From: Patulibacter sp. SYSU D01012
Lineage (GTDB): Bacteria > Actinomycetota > Thermoleophilia > Solirubrobacterales > Solirubrobacteraceae
NCBI RefSeq assembly: GCF_017916475.1
Contig: NZ_JAFMTB010000003.1
Span: 33,911 to 97,910 of the forward strand
DNA: 64,000 nt
Direction of reading: 5' to 3'
Part shown: piece by piece, positions 49,597-58,027 of the stretch
How positions within the stretch are numbered: the first letter of the stretch is position 1
Layout of the letters: every line of letters starts with the position of its first letter
The notes under the pieces: generated by a model
Databases searched by the model: none
What the model was told of the DNA's origin: nothing
The model's input: only the letters and a program-made list of their open reading frames with translations
Made by a program: the position numbers and the translations under genes

Positions 49597-50657
49597 GCGA
49601 CCACCCGCCGGCGGCGCAGGATCGCGGCGAACGCCGGCACGCCCACGAGCGCGGTGACGACGCCGACCGGCAGCTCCTGCGGGTCGAGCACCGTGCGCGC
49701 CACCGTGTCGACCCAGACGAGGAAGATCGCCCCGACGAGCGCCGTGGTCGGCAGCAGCCGCCGGTGCCCCGGACCGACGATCGCGCGCGCGGCGTGCGGC
49801 AGGACCAGTCCGACGAAGCCGATCGCGCCGGCGGCGCTGACGAGCGTCGCGGTGATCAGCGCCGTCACGACGAGCAGCCCGGCGCGCACCCGCCGGACGG
49901 GCACGCCGAGCGTCGCGGCGGCGTCGGTGCCGAAGGCGAAGGCGTCGAGCGCGGGGGCGTAGGCCAGGCAGACGACCAGGCCGAAGAGCGCGACCGCCCC
50001 GCACACCCACACGTCGGTCCATCCCGCCCCGGCGAGCGAGCCGAGCAGCCAGAAGAGCACGCCGCGCGTCTGCTCCGCGTCCGCCGACGACGTCACGACG
50101 AACGACGTCAGGGCCGAGAACAGCTGGGTCGCGGCGACGCCCGCCAGCACCACCCGGTCCTGCGTCCCGCCCGCGCTGGCCGCCAGGACGACGACGAGCG
50201 CGAACGCGGCGAGGGCGCCGGCGAACGCCCCCGTCGAGAGGGTCAGCACCCCGCCGCCGATCCCGAGGACCACGACGAGCACCGCCCCGGTCGACGCCCC
50301 GGACGAGATGCCCAGGACGAACGGGTCGGCGAGCGGGTTGCGCAGGAGCGACTGCATGATCGCGCCGCAGAGCGCCAGCCCTGCCCCGCACACCGCCGCC
50401 AGCAGGGTCCGCGGCAGCCGCAGCTCCCAGACGATCCCGTCCTGGATGCGCGACAGGCCCGCGTCGCCCAGGCCCAGGTGCTGGCCGACGACGCCGACGA
50501 CGTCGCCGACGCCCAGGTCGGCCGGGCCGATCGTGATCGCGGCGGCGACCGACAGCAGCAGCGCGAGCAGCCCTCCGACGGCGAGCAGCGCCCCCGCCGC
50601 GACGCGCCGCGGCGGCGCGATCGGTGGCGCGGGGACCAGGGGCGGGCCGTCCGTCAC
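49593..50657 (-). CDS. btuC: Corrinoid ABC transporter permease (FecCD family)
   Basis: The 354-residue membrane protein has about ten helices and the FecCD signatures WELRLPRTLLAAVCGAGLALCGAIMQSLLRNPLADPFVLGISSGAS (read in parts), GVLFWLLGSLAGAGW, LGVPVRRVRAGLLVVTALITA and GAIGFVGLVLPHAARAIVGPGHR. The GTG at 50655-50657 overlaps the stop of the preceding binding protein by 4 bases. Ligand specificity comes from the riboswitch context. Confidence 0.92.
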   Translation of the reverse strand: MTDGPPLVPAPPIAPPRRVAAGALLAVGGLLALLLSVAAAITIGPADLGVGDVVGVVGQHLGLGDAGLSRIQDGIVWELRLPRTLLAAVCGAGLALCGAIMQSLLRNPLADPFVLGISSGASTGAVLVVVLGIGGGVLTLSTGAFAGALAAFALVVVLAASAGGTQDRVVLAGVAATQLFSALTSFVVTSSADAEQTRGVLFWLLGSLAGAGWTDVWVCGAVALFGLVVCLAYAPALDAFAFGTDAAATLGVPVRRVRAGLLVVTALITATLVSAAGAIGFVGLVLPHAARAIVGPGHRRLLPTTALVGAIFLVWVDTVARTVLDPQELPVGVVTALVGVPAFAAILRRRRVVA

Positions 50658-51760
50658 TCCGCCAGCCCGAGCTCGCGGATGCCGGCGGCCAGCTTCTCGG
50701 CGCCGTCCACCGTGCGGATCGAGGGGTTCATGTCGGCGCCGTTCATGATCACGTACCGCTTCTTGCGCACCGCGGTCAGGCGCTTCGTCACGGGATTCGT
50801 CTCGAGGAAGCGGATCTTGTCCTCGAGCCGGTCGCCCGTCTGCGACTTCCGGCGCAGGTCCCCCAGCACGAGGACGGTCGGGTCGCGCTCCAGGACGGTC
50901 TCCCAGCCGACCTGCGGCCACTCCGTGTGCGTGTCGGCGAAGACGTTCCGCACGCCGACCGCCCGGGCCATGATGCCGGACGAGCCGCAGCACCCGGCCA
51001 TGTACGGCGACTCGGTGTTCGCGAACCAGAACGCCACGGTCACGTCGCGGTCCTTCGGGGCGGTGTCGCGGACGCGCTCCAGGCGGGTCTCCAGGTCGCG
51101 CACGAGCGCCTCGCCGCGCGGACGCACGTCGAAGATCGCGGCGAGCTCGCGGATCTCGCGGTGGATCGTCGCCATGCGGAGCGGGTGGTCGCGCGGACCG
51201 TCGCCGCTCGCGTCCGTGCGGCCGTCGCAGTGGGACGGCGCCAGGTACGTCGGCACGCCCAGCTTCGCGTAGCTCGCGCGGCGGTCGGGGTCCTCGCCCT
51301 CGAGCGCGTACCCGAACGACGCGGTGACGATGTCCGGGTCGCGGGCCAGGACGCGCTCGTACGCGACCTCGTTGTCGGCCAGCCGCGGCACGCGGGCGTT
51401 CGCCTTCGCGAGGTTCGGGCGGATCGCGTCCGTCCACGTCGCCGTCCCCACCATCCGGTCCGCCAGGCCGAGCGAGAGCAGGATCTCGGTCGACCCCTGG
51501 TTGACCGAGACGGCGCGCCGCGGCGGACGGTCGACGGTGACGTCGCGGCCGCAGTTGTCCCGCAGCGTCAGCGGGTACGTCGTGCGCGCGCCGCCGACGC
51601 CGGACGCGGCCGTCCGGCCCCCGGCGGGCGCGCCGTCGTCGCTGCCGCCGCAGGCGGCGAGCAGGCCGGCGCAGGCGAGGGCGGCGAGGACCGCGGCCGG
51701 GCGGCGCGGCGTGCGGCGGCGGCCCGCCGGCCGCGGGCGGGCGGGGCTCGGCGTGCTCAT
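50654..51760 (-). CDS. btuF: Corrinoid ABC transporter substrate-binding lipoprotein, copy 1
   Basis: The 368-residue lipoprotein has a lipobox at LLAACGG (lipidated C37) and a helical-backbone binding fold: CGRDVTVDRPPRRAVSVNQGSTEILLSLGLADRMVGTATW, read in parts, then VLARDPDIVTASFGYALEG. A Cys-Cys motif YMAGCCGSSGIMARAVGVRNVF sits where the ligand should be. Relatives are sometimes labelled putative F420-0 binding proteins, but the cobalamin riboswitch argues for a corrinoid. It overlaps both neighbours by 4 bases and is a paralogue of the binding protein at 52539-53612. Confidence 0.85.
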   Translation of the reverse strand: MSTPSPARPRPAGRRRTPRRPAAVLAALACAGLLAACGGSDDGAPAGGRTAASGVGGARTTYPLTLRDNCGRDVTVDRPPRRAVSVNQGSTEILLSLGLADRMVGTATWTDAIRPNLAKANARVPRLADNEVAYERVLARDPDIVTASFGYALEGEDPDRRASYAKLGVPTYLAPSHCDGRTDASGDGPRDHPLRMATIHREIRELAAIFDVRPRGEALVRDLETRLERVRDTAPKDRDVTVAFWFANTESPYMAGCCGSSGIMARAVGVRNVFADTHTEWPQVGWETVLERDPTVLVLGDLRRKSQTGDRLEDKIRFLETNPVTKRLTAVRKKRYVIMNGADMNPSIRTVDGAEKLAAGIRELGLAE

Positions 51761-52542
51761 CGGACCCCCAGCACGACGTAGTCGTCCAGCAGCTGCCAGA
51801 CCGTTCCAGCCTGCGCGAAGCCGGCCTGCGCGAGGGCCGCCAGGTGCAGGTCGACCGCCGTGGCGGGCGGGGCCGGGCGGTCGGCGAAGCGCCGGTCGCG
51901 CTCGGCCGCGAGCGGCGCGGCGCCGGGGGCCGAGCGCACCTCGTCCCACCACGCGTCCCACGTCGGCGCGCCCGCCGCGAAGGCCGCCCGCTGGGTCGCC
52001 TCGTCGTGCGCGGCGGCGAGCCGGCGCAGCGCGGGCGAGCGGTCGTCGAACCGGAAGTGGTCGCCGTTGAGCAGCACGCCGCCGGGCGGCAGGAGCGTCG
52101 CGGCCTCGGCGTAGACGTCCAGCAGCCCGGAGGGCGGCAGCCAGTGCAGGGCGGTGCTGGAGACGACGGCGTGCGGCGTAGCGCCCGCGAGGGCGTCGGC
52201 CAGCGTCGCGGACCACCCGGGGGTGGCCAGGTCCGCGTCGACGAGCGTCAGCCGCGCCCCGTGCTCGGGGCCGAGCCGGTCGGCGGCCACGGCCAGCAGG
52301 AGCGGGTCCACGTCGACGGCCACCACCCGCGCGCCGGGCAGGCGCTCCAGCACGCGGTGGGCGAGCGACCCGGGGCCGCACGCCAGGTCGACGACGACAG
52401 CGTCCTCCGGGACGCTGAGCGCGAGCACGTCGAGCATCGCGCGGAAGCGGCCCTCGCGGTCGGCGACGTAGGCGGCCTGCTGGGCGTCCCAGCGGTCGAG
52501 GACGTCGGCCGCGAAGGCCGGGGCCGACGGGCGGGCGGTCAT
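51757..52542 (-). CDS. Class I SAM-dependent methyltransferase inside the B12 operon
   Basis: The 261-residue protein has motif I VVVDLACGPGSLAHRVLERL (about 50-69), motif II VVAVDVDPLLLAVAADR, and post-I LVDADLATPGW; the middle STALHWLPPSGLLDVYAEAATLLPPGG is typical of trans-aconitate or juvenile-hormone methyltransferase-like proteins. It overlaps the genes on both sides by 4 bases, which ties it tightly to corrinoid uptake. It is not a cobalamin-pathway CobA- or CbiL-type enzyme, whose fold differs. The substrate is unknown; modification or remodelling of the imported ligand is speculation. Confidence 0.85.
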   Translation of the reverse strand: MTARPSAPAFAADVLDRWDAQQAAYVADREGRFRAMLDVLALSVPEDAVVVDLACGPGSLAHRVLERLPGARVVAVDVDPLLLAVAADRLGPEHGARLTLVDADLATPGWSATLADALAGATPHAVVSSTALHWLPPSGLLDVYAEAATLLPPGGVLLNGDHFRFDDRSPALRRLAAAHDEATQRAAFAAGAPTWDAWWDEVRSAPGAAPLAAERDRRFADRPAPPATAVDLHLAALAQAGFAQAGTVWQLLDDYVVLGVR

Positions 52543-53612
52543 CGCGCCACCCCCAGCTTCCGCAGGCCGGCCGCCACCTTCTCCACCGCGTCCACGGTGC
52601 GCAGCGACGGGTCCATGTCCGAGCCCGTCACGACGATCAGGCGCCGCTTCCGGACTGCCGTCAGCCGCCGGGCCACCGGGTCGCGCCGCAGGAAGGCGAG
52701 CTTGTCGCGGACGCTGTCGCCGTCGTCGCCGCGGGTCAGGTCGGCGAGCACCAGGACCGTGGGATCCGCCTCGAGGATCGCCTCCCAGCTCGTCTCCGGC
52801 CACAGCTGCCGGCTGCGCTCGAACGCGTTCCTCGCCCCGACCTGGCGGGTGATCATCCCCGGCGCGCCGCAGCAGCCGGCGATGTAGGGCGTCCGGGTGC
52901 CGGCGTACCACCAGGCGAGGGACACGCCCCGGGCGTCCAGGTCCCCGGCGGCGGTGCGCAGCCGCCGGCGCAGCTCGGCGACGAGCCGGTCGCCGCGATC
53001 GCGGACGTCGAAGAGCGTCGCCACGTCCGTGACCTCGCGGAAGACGTCGGAGAACGCGAGGCGCCGCGTCTGGCGCGCGTCCTGGCCGGTGCACTCGCTG
53101 GCCGACAGGTAGGTCGGCACGCCCAGCCGGGCGAAGCGCTCGCGCGGCGCGACACCCTCGTCCGTGAACCCGTAGGCGAACGTGGAGTAGACGAGGTCGG
53201 GCTCCTGCTGCAGCACCCGCTCGAAGGACGGGAACCTGCTGCCGAGCTGCGGCACCGTGGCGTTCGCGGCGCGCAGGCGCGGCAGGACCGGGTCGTTCCA
53301 CCCGGCGGCGCCGGCCATGCGGTCCTGCAGGCCCAGGCTGAGCAGCATCTCGATCGCGGGCTGGCTGATCGCGACGGCGCGTTCGACGGGGCGCTCGACG
53401 GTGACGGTGCCGCAGGTCCGGACCGTGACGGGGTAGCGCGTCGCCGGGGCCGCGGCGGTCGCGGCGGGGGCGGGGGCGGCGTCGCGACCGCCACCGCAGC
53501 CGGCGAGCGGGGCGGCCGCCAGGGCGGCGACGCACGCGAGGGCCCCGACGCGGCGGGCGCGGGATGCGGGTGAGACGGGGGTGCCCGGGCGGCGGGCGGG
53601 GCGTGGCGTCAC
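52539..53612 (-). CDS. btuF: Corrinoid ABC transporter substrate-binding lipoprotein, copy 2
   Basis: The 357-residue lipoprotein is the first gene of the operon. The lipobox is PLAGCGG with C39. It shares the order of motifs of copy 1: VTVERPVERAVAISQPAIEMLLSLGLQDRMAGAAGW (read in parts), VLQQEPDLVYSTFAYGF, YIAGCCGAPGMITRQVGARNAF and RLTAVRKRRLIVVTGSDMDPSLRTVDAVEKVAAGLRKLG. The GTG at 53610-53612 follows GAAGGA. Two binding proteins sharing one permease suggest two ligands or two affinities. Confidence 0.85.
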   Translation of the reverse strand: MTPRPARRPGTPVSPASRARRVGALACVAALAAAPLAGCGGGRDAAPAPAATAAAPATRYPVTVRTCGTVTVERPVERAVAISQPAIEMLLSLGLQDRMAGAAGWNDPVLPRLRAANATVPQLGSRFPSFERVLQQEPDLVYSTFAYGFTDEGVAPRERFARLGVPTYLSASECTGQDARQTRRLAFSDVFREVTDVATLFDVRDRGDRLVAELRRRLRTAAGDLDARGVSLAWWYAGTRTPYIAGCCGAPGMITRQVGARNAFERSRQLWPETSWEAILEADPTVLVLADLTRGDDGDSVRDKLAFLRRDPVARRLTAVRKRRLIVVTGSDMDPSLRTVDAVEKVAAGLRKLGVAR

Positions 53613-53631
53613 GCGGTGTCCTTCGATGCGG

Positions 53632-53650
53632 GGGCTCGTACGCGGAGCCC
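53632..53650 (-). promoter_or_regulatory. Hairpin between riboswitch and first start codon
   Basis: GGGCTC and GAGCCC enclose a 7-base loop, ending 10 bases before the GAAGGA ribosome site. It is placed to be the expression platform, as a terminator or as a block to ribosome access. Confidence 0.45.
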
Positions 53651-53692
53651 GGTTGGCGATCCGGCCGGCGCGGCGCGGAGGCGCGCACGAGG

Positions 53693-53858
53693 GCCGCGAG
53701 CCAGCAGGTCTTCGGACTCGGGTTCGTCCGCGCGGGGCGCCTTCCCGGACCTGCCGGTCCAGTGGCCGATGCCCCGCCCGTCCCCCTCACCGCTGCGCGT
53801 CAGCTCCGGAGTCGCACCGGATTCCCTGACCCATCGCTGGGTACGACTGGCTCGCGGC
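53693..53858 (-). ncRNA. Cobalamin riboswitch
   Basis: Read on the minus strand, the closing helix P1 pairs GCCGCGAGCCAG (53847-53858 on the plus strand as its complement) with CTGGCTCGCGGC (53693-53704). Inside are the conserved GGGAATCCGGTGCGACTCC core, the B12 box AGCTGACGCGCAGCGGT (about 53787-53803), the CCACTGG loop, a CCGGGAAGG element, and the GAGTCCGAAGACCTGCTGG end (53701-53719). These are the hallmarks of the adenosylcobalamin class. It lies 80 bp before the first binding-protein gene and should shut the operon off when corrinoid is plentiful. Confidence 0.93.
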
Positions 53859-54021
53859 GGGACGATACCGGAGGAGGACGCGCCAGCCGTCTGGGCCACG
53901 GGCCGACGCGGGGCGATCCGGATGCCCGGGCCGGCGGCGCGGGCCGCGCCGGGCGGCGCGGCGCTCGGCGCGGGCTCGCCCCCCGCGCCCGAGCGGGGGC
54001 CGGCGGGCGGCCCCGGTGGGC

Positions 54022-54027
54022 TACAGT
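54022..54027 (+). promoter_or_regulatory. -10 box TACAGT, leaderless start
   Basis: TACAGT lies 8 bases before the GTG at 54036. Confidence 0.45.
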
Positions 54028-54035
54028 CGCCCCCG

Positions 54036-54356
54036 GTGCGCAACCCGTCCCTCATCTCGCGCTGGTGCGCCGCGGTCGCGGTGCTCTGCGCGCTCGGCGT
54101 GGCGACGCTCGTCGCGCCCGGGACGGCGCTGCTCCTGGCGCCGGCGCTGCTGCTGGTGCTGATCCTCGTCGTCGGGGTGTTCCCCGGCGAGGAGGCGCTC
54201 GCCCGCGCCCGCGCCCGCCGCCTGCGGGCTCGCCGCGTGCGCGCCCCGGGACGCCTGCCGCGCCCCGTCCTGCCCGACGTCGCCCGGCCCACGGGCGTCA
54301 CGCGCGCCTTCGCGCTCGCGATGCGGCCGCCGCCCGCGGCCGTCGCCGCGCGCTGA
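54036..54356 (+). CDS. Small two-helix membrane protein, unknown, copy A
   Basis: The 106-residue protein has two hydrophobic helices (about 8-27 and 30-50), then VFPGEEALARARARRLRARR and a Pro/Arg-rich tail ending LAMRPPPAAVAAR. No named family is recognised. Its layout and key segments match the protein at 59607-59924 ([19 protein letters not shown] and AVRPPPAHG), so the two are probably paralogues flanking the metal-handling genes. The GTG start is leaderless by the box upstream. Confidence 0.7.
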   Translation: MRNPSLISRWCAAVAVLCALGVATLVAPGTALLLAPALLLVLILVVGVFPGEEALARARARRLRARRVRAPGRLPRPVLPDVARPTGVTRAFALAMRPPPAAVAAR

Positions 54357-54358
54357 CC

Positions 54359-54380
54359 CCCGGTCCGTCCCCGGACCGGG
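54359..54380 (+). terminator. Hairpin directly after small membrane protein
   Basis: CCCGGTCCG and CGGACCGGG with a 4-base loop begin 3 bases past the stop codon. Confidence 0.55.
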
Positions 54381-54636
54381 CGCCTCTGCGCGCCCGCGCG
54401 CCGCCGCCCGCCGCGGCCGCGCCGTGACCCCCCCCCACCGAGGGCGCCGTGCGCCCGACCGCCCGCGCCCCGCCGCGGCCGGCCGGCCCGCACGCGCCGA
54501 CGACCGGCGACCGCGCACGTCCCCCGACGCCGCGGCCCGCCGCGCCGCGCATCCCCGCCGCTGGGCCCGCCCGCGCCGGCCGGACGCCGCGGCCGTCTCG
54601 CGCGCTCTCGCCCGTCACCGCGACCCGACGTCACCC

Positions 54637-56079
54637 ATGACCACCCAGATCGATCCCGCCGCGGCCCCTGCCGGGCCGTCCCCCGACCCCGTCCCGTCCC
54701 GTCCGGCCGCGCCACGCGGCCGCCGACGCTCCGTCCGCCCGCTCGCGCTGCGCCTGCACTTCTACGCCGGCATCCTCGTCGCCCCGCTCCTGGTGGTGGC
54801 GTGCGTGACCGGCCTGCTCTACGTCGCCACGCCGCAGCTCGAGCCGCTCGTCTACCGGCACGAGCTGCGCGTCGACCCGCCCGCCGGCGCCCGGCCGCTC
54901 CCCCTCGTCGACCAGATCCGCGCCGCCCGCGCCGCCCACCCCGAGGGCACCATCGCGACGGTCCGGCCCGCGCCCGAGCGGGACGCCACGACCCGCGTCG
55001 TGCTCGACGTCGACGGCCTGCCCGAGGCCCGCCAGCGCACCGTCTTCGTCGACCCGTACCGCGGCGAGGTCCGCGGCGCCCTGCTCACGTCGGGCGAGTG
55101 GCTGCCGCTGCGCGCGTGGGTCGACGAGCTCCACCGCCACCTGCACCTGGGCGAGACCGGGCGCCTGTACAGCGAGACCGCCGCGGCGTGGCTGTGGGTC
55201 GTCGTGCTCGGCGGGCTCGTCCTGTGGTTCGGCCGCGGCCGCGCGGCCCGCCGGCGCCGCCCCTCCGGCGGGCGCGGCGTCACGGTCCGCCGCCACGCGT
55301 GGGTGGGCGTCGTCGCGGCCCTCGGCCTGCTCGCGCTGTCCGCGACCGGCCTGACGTGGTCGAAGCACACCGGCGACCACGTCACCGCGCTGCGCCAGGA
55401 CCTGAACTGGCAGACGCCGGCCGTCGACGCCGGCGCGGGCGCGGGCGGCGAGCACGCCGGCCACGCGGGCCACGGCGAGGGCGGAGGGGCCGGCGCGCCG
55501 CTCAGCCCCGACGCGGAGAGCACCCGCTGGTCGGCGGTCGACGACGCGGTGCGCACCGCCGGGACGGCCGGGCTGGTCGCGCCGCTCGAGGTGACGCCCC
55601 CCGCGACCGACGGCGCGCGCTGGGCCGTGAAGGAGGTCCGCCGCACCTGGCCCGAGCGGCAGGACGCCGTGGCCGTCAACGCCGGCGGGACCCGCATCAC
55701 GGACGTCTCGCGCTTCGCCGACTGGCCGCTCGCGGCCAAGCTCGCCCGCTGGGGCGTCGACGCCCACATGGGCCTGCTGTTCGGGATCTGGAACCAGCTG
55801 GCGCTCGCCGCCCTCGCGATCGCGCTGCTCGTGCTGATCGTCCTGGGCTACCGCATGTGGTGGCAGCGGCGGCCGAAGGGCGGGCCCCGCCTGGCGGTCG
55901 GCCGCCCGGTGCCGCGCGGCACGTGGCGCCAGCTGCCGACCCCCGGCCTGGTCCTGCTCGTCGCCGCCGCGGCGCTCGCCGGCTGGTTCATCCCGCCGCT
56001 CGGCGTCACCCTCGTCGCCTTCCTCCTCCTCGACGGCCTGCTGGCGCTCGTGCGCCGCCGGCGCCCCGCGGCCCGATGA
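54637..56079 (+). CDS. PepSY-associated transmembrane protein (PiuB-like)
   Basis: The 480-residue membrane protein matches the PepSY_TM/PiuB family linked to siderophore-iron reduction or metal uptake. Helices are at about 38-62 (LRLHFYAGILVAPLLVVACVTGLLY, read in parts), 190-210, 230-250, 385-410 and 435-475. Two extracytoplasmic PepSY-like regions lie between them, with HRHLHLGETGRLYSETAAAWLW and VDAHMGLLFGIWNQL carrying conserved His. A His-rich loop AGGEHAGHAGHGEGGG (about 268-285) is a likely metal-binding insertion. The ATG at 54637 has no clear ribosome site. It starts a run of four plus-strand genes. Confidence 0.87.
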   Translation: MTTQIDPAAAPAGPSPDPVPSRPAAPRGRRRSVRPLALRLHFYAGILVAPLLVVACVTGLLYVATPQLEPLVYRHELRVDPPAGARPLPLVDQIRAARAAHPEGTIATVRPAPERDATTRVVLDVDGLPEARQRTVFVDPYRGEVRGALLTSGEWLPLRAWVDELHRHLHLGETGRLYSETAAAWLWVVVLGGLVLWFGRGRAARRRRPSGGRGVTVRRHAWVGVVAALGLLALSATGLTWSKHTGDHVTALRQDLNWQTPAVDAGAGAGGEHAGHAGHGEGGGAGAPLSPDAESTRWSAVDDAVRTAGTAGLVAPLEVTPPATDGARWAVKEVRRTWPERQDAVAVNAGGTRITDVSRFADWPLAAKLARWGVDAHMGLLFGIWNQLALAALAIALLVLIVLGYRMWWQRRPKGGPRLAVGRPVPRGTWRQLPTPGLVLLVAAAALAGWFIPPLGVTLVAFLLLDGLLALVRRRRPAAR

Positions 56080-56147
56080 CCGCCCCCGACCGCCGGCCCG
56101 CCGGCGCCCCCGACCCCGCTCCCCGCTCCCGACCCGAAGGACCCCGC

Positions 56148-56798
56148 ATGACCCCCACCCGCACCACCGCCCTGGCCGCCGCGGCGGCCCTCGCCCTGGC
56201 CGGCGCCGTCGCCGGCTGCGGCGGCAGCGACGACGACGGCCGCGTCCAGGCGTCCGGCACCACCGCCGGCGCGCACGCCGGCCACGACATGGAGGGCATG
56301 GACATGGGCGGCACCACCGGCGCCCCGCCGAGCCAGGCCGACCAGCAGGCGCACGCGTCGACGATGCAGATGCGTCGCCTGGGCACCGCCACGGCCGGCG
56401 ACCGCAAGGTCGAGCTGGACGTGTCCGACCCGACGACGTTCACCGTCCCCGAGGGCGGGCGCTTCGTCACCCACCGCCCGCGCAAGGGCGAGAACGCCCA
56501 CGTGATGCTCATGCTCTCCGACGCCGAGACGGGCGACCGGCTGCCCGACGCGACGATCACGCTGCGCATCGTCGACGCCGCCGGCAAGGTCGTCTCGTCC
56601 GGGCCGCAGTACCCCATGATCGGCATGGGGATGGGCCTGCACTACGGCGACAACGTCACCATCCCGAAGGCCGGGAAGTACACCGCGCAGCTCGTCGTCG
56701 GGCCCCCGATGATCGGCCGGCACGGCGACGTGGCGAAGCGCTGGACGGCCACGACCCGCGCCGAGATCCCGTTCACCTGGGAGGGCGACGCCCGATGA
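56148..56798 (+). CDS. P19-like metal-binding lipoprotein
   Basis: The 216-residue lipoprotein has lipobox AVAGCGG (C24) and an Ig-like iron/copper-binding P19/Tp34-type domain (about 65-216). Met and His are abundant: HAGHDMEGMDMGG near residue 45-57, then PMIGMGMGLHYGDNV near 160. P19 proteins in Campylobacter and FtrA systems bind copper and iron in the periplasm. The ATG follows GACCCGAAGG. The next gene overlaps its stop by 4 bases, so a joint role with the DyP-like protein is likely. Confidence 0.8.
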   Translation: MTPTRTTALAAAAALALAGAVAGCGGSDDDGRVQASGTTAGAHAGHDMEGMDMGGTTGAPPSQADQQAHASTMQMRRLGTATAGDRKVELDVSDPTTFTVPEGGRFVTHRPRKGENAHVMLMLSDAETGDRLPDATITLRIVDAAGKVVSSGPQYPMIGMGMGLHYGDNVTIPKAGKYTAQLVVGPPMIGRHGDVAKRWTATTRAEIPFTWEGDAR

Positions 56799-58027
56799 GG
56801 ACCACCCGGCGCCGGCTGCTGTTCGGCGGCGCGGCCGCGGGCGTCGCCGGCGCCGGGGCCGCCGTCGCGGCGACCCGCGGCGGCGACGACCCGGCCGCGG
56901 CGCCCCTGCCGCCGGCCGCGGTCCGCGATCCCCGCCAGCACGCGTGGGACGCGCACCTGCGCCGCGACGACGCCGGCAACGCCCTGCCGCCGCGCTTCCA
57001 GCGCCTGGTCCTGTGCGCGCTCGCCGCCGACCCCACGCCGTCCCGCGCGCGGGCGGCCGAGGCGGCGCTGCGGCGCCTGGAGCGCGCGGTGCCGCCCGGT
57101 CCCGACGGCGTGCTGCTCACCGTCGGCTGGGGGCCGGCGTGGTTCCGCCGCGCGGGGGTGCCGTCGCCCGTCCCCGCGCCGCGCGCCCTGTCGCCGACGG
57201 AGGCGCCCCGCCTGGACGACCCGGTCGCGATCCTCCACCTGGGCGCCGACGACGAGCGGCGGCTCGACCGGATCGAGCGGGCGCTCTTCGCCGGCGGCGC
57301 GCTGCCCGGCGCGGGGGACGTCTCGCTGGCCGGGCTGCTGCGGCCGACGCAGCGGCGCACCGGCTTCGTCGGCGCGGGGCTGCCGCGCCGGCACCAGCGC
57401 GGGACCGTCGGGCTGCCGACGGACCGCCCGATCGCGCGCGATGCCCCGCTCTACATGGGCTTCCAGTCCGGGCTGCGCAAGAACCAGGCGACGGAGGACG
57501 ACGTCACGATCGCCGACGGGCCCTGGGCCGGCGGCACGACGATGCACGTCTCTGCGATGGACCTGACCCTGGACACCTGGTACCACGGCGTCGACGCCGC
57601 CGGCCGCGTGCGGCGGATCTTCGCCGCCGACCGCACGCCCGCCGACGTCGCGCGGCACCCCGAGGGCTTCGACGAGCCGGCGCGCGACCTGGCCGCGGTG
57701 GCCCGGCGCCACGGCGTCGTGGGGCACAGCGAGTCGATGGCGTCCGTGCGCCGGAACGGCCGGCCGCGGATCATCCGCCGCGACTTCGACTCCGCCGACG
57801 GCGACGCCGCGCAGGTGCACTTCGTCGCGCTGCAGCGGTCGATCGCGGACTTCGAGGCCACGCGCGAGGCGATGAACGCCGCGCGCGCCCAGAACGCTCA
57901 GGCCGGCGTGGGCGCGCAGGTCAACAACGGGATCAACGAGTGGATCACCGTCACGGCGCGCGGCAACTACCTCGTGCCGCCGCGGCCGTCGCGGATCTGC
58001 CCGGGACTGGCGGGGTGGGCGGCGTGA
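56795..58027 (+). CDS. Tat-exported DyP-like (DUF7405-type) protein
   Basis: The 410-residue protein begins MRTTRRRLLFGGAAAG, a clear twin-arginine signal. The mature part resembles DyP-type peroxidase relatives: YMGFQSGLRKNQATEDDVTI, GGTTMHVSAMDLTLDTWYHG, RRHGVVGHSESMASVRRNGRPRIIRRDFDS (read in parts) and GINEWITVTARGNYLVPP. The GxxDG motif of classical DyPs is not seen, so haem binding is not certain. In EfeUOB-type systems a Tat-exported DyP works with an iron-binding protein; the preceding P19-like lipoprotein could play that part. It overlaps genes on both sides by 4 bases. Confidence 0.75.
   Translation: MRTTRRRLLFGGAAAGVAGAGAAVAATRGGDDPAAAPLPPAAVRDPRQHAWDAHLRRDDAGNALPPRFQRLVLCALAADPTPSRARAAEAALRRLERAVPPGPDGVLLTVGWGPAWFRRAGVPSPVPAPRALSPTEAPRLDDPVAILHLGADDERRLDRIERALFAGGALPGAGDVSLAGLLRPTQRRTGFVGAGLPRRHQRGTVGLPTDRPIARDAPLYMGFQSGLRKNQATEDDVTIADGPWAGGTTMHVSAMDLTLDTWYHGVDAAGRVRRIFAADRTPADVARHPEGFDEPARDLAAVARRHGVVGHSESMASVRRNGRPRIIRRDFDSADGDAAQVHFVALQRSIADFEATREAMNAARAQNAQAGVGAQVNNGINEWITVTARGNYLVPPRPSRICPGLAGWAA

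Noticed and set aside
46591..49962. Very long plus-strand frame through the 30 bp repeats and B12 genes
   Set aside because: It is open because of base composition and repeat length; it is antisense to the secreted protein and btuD.
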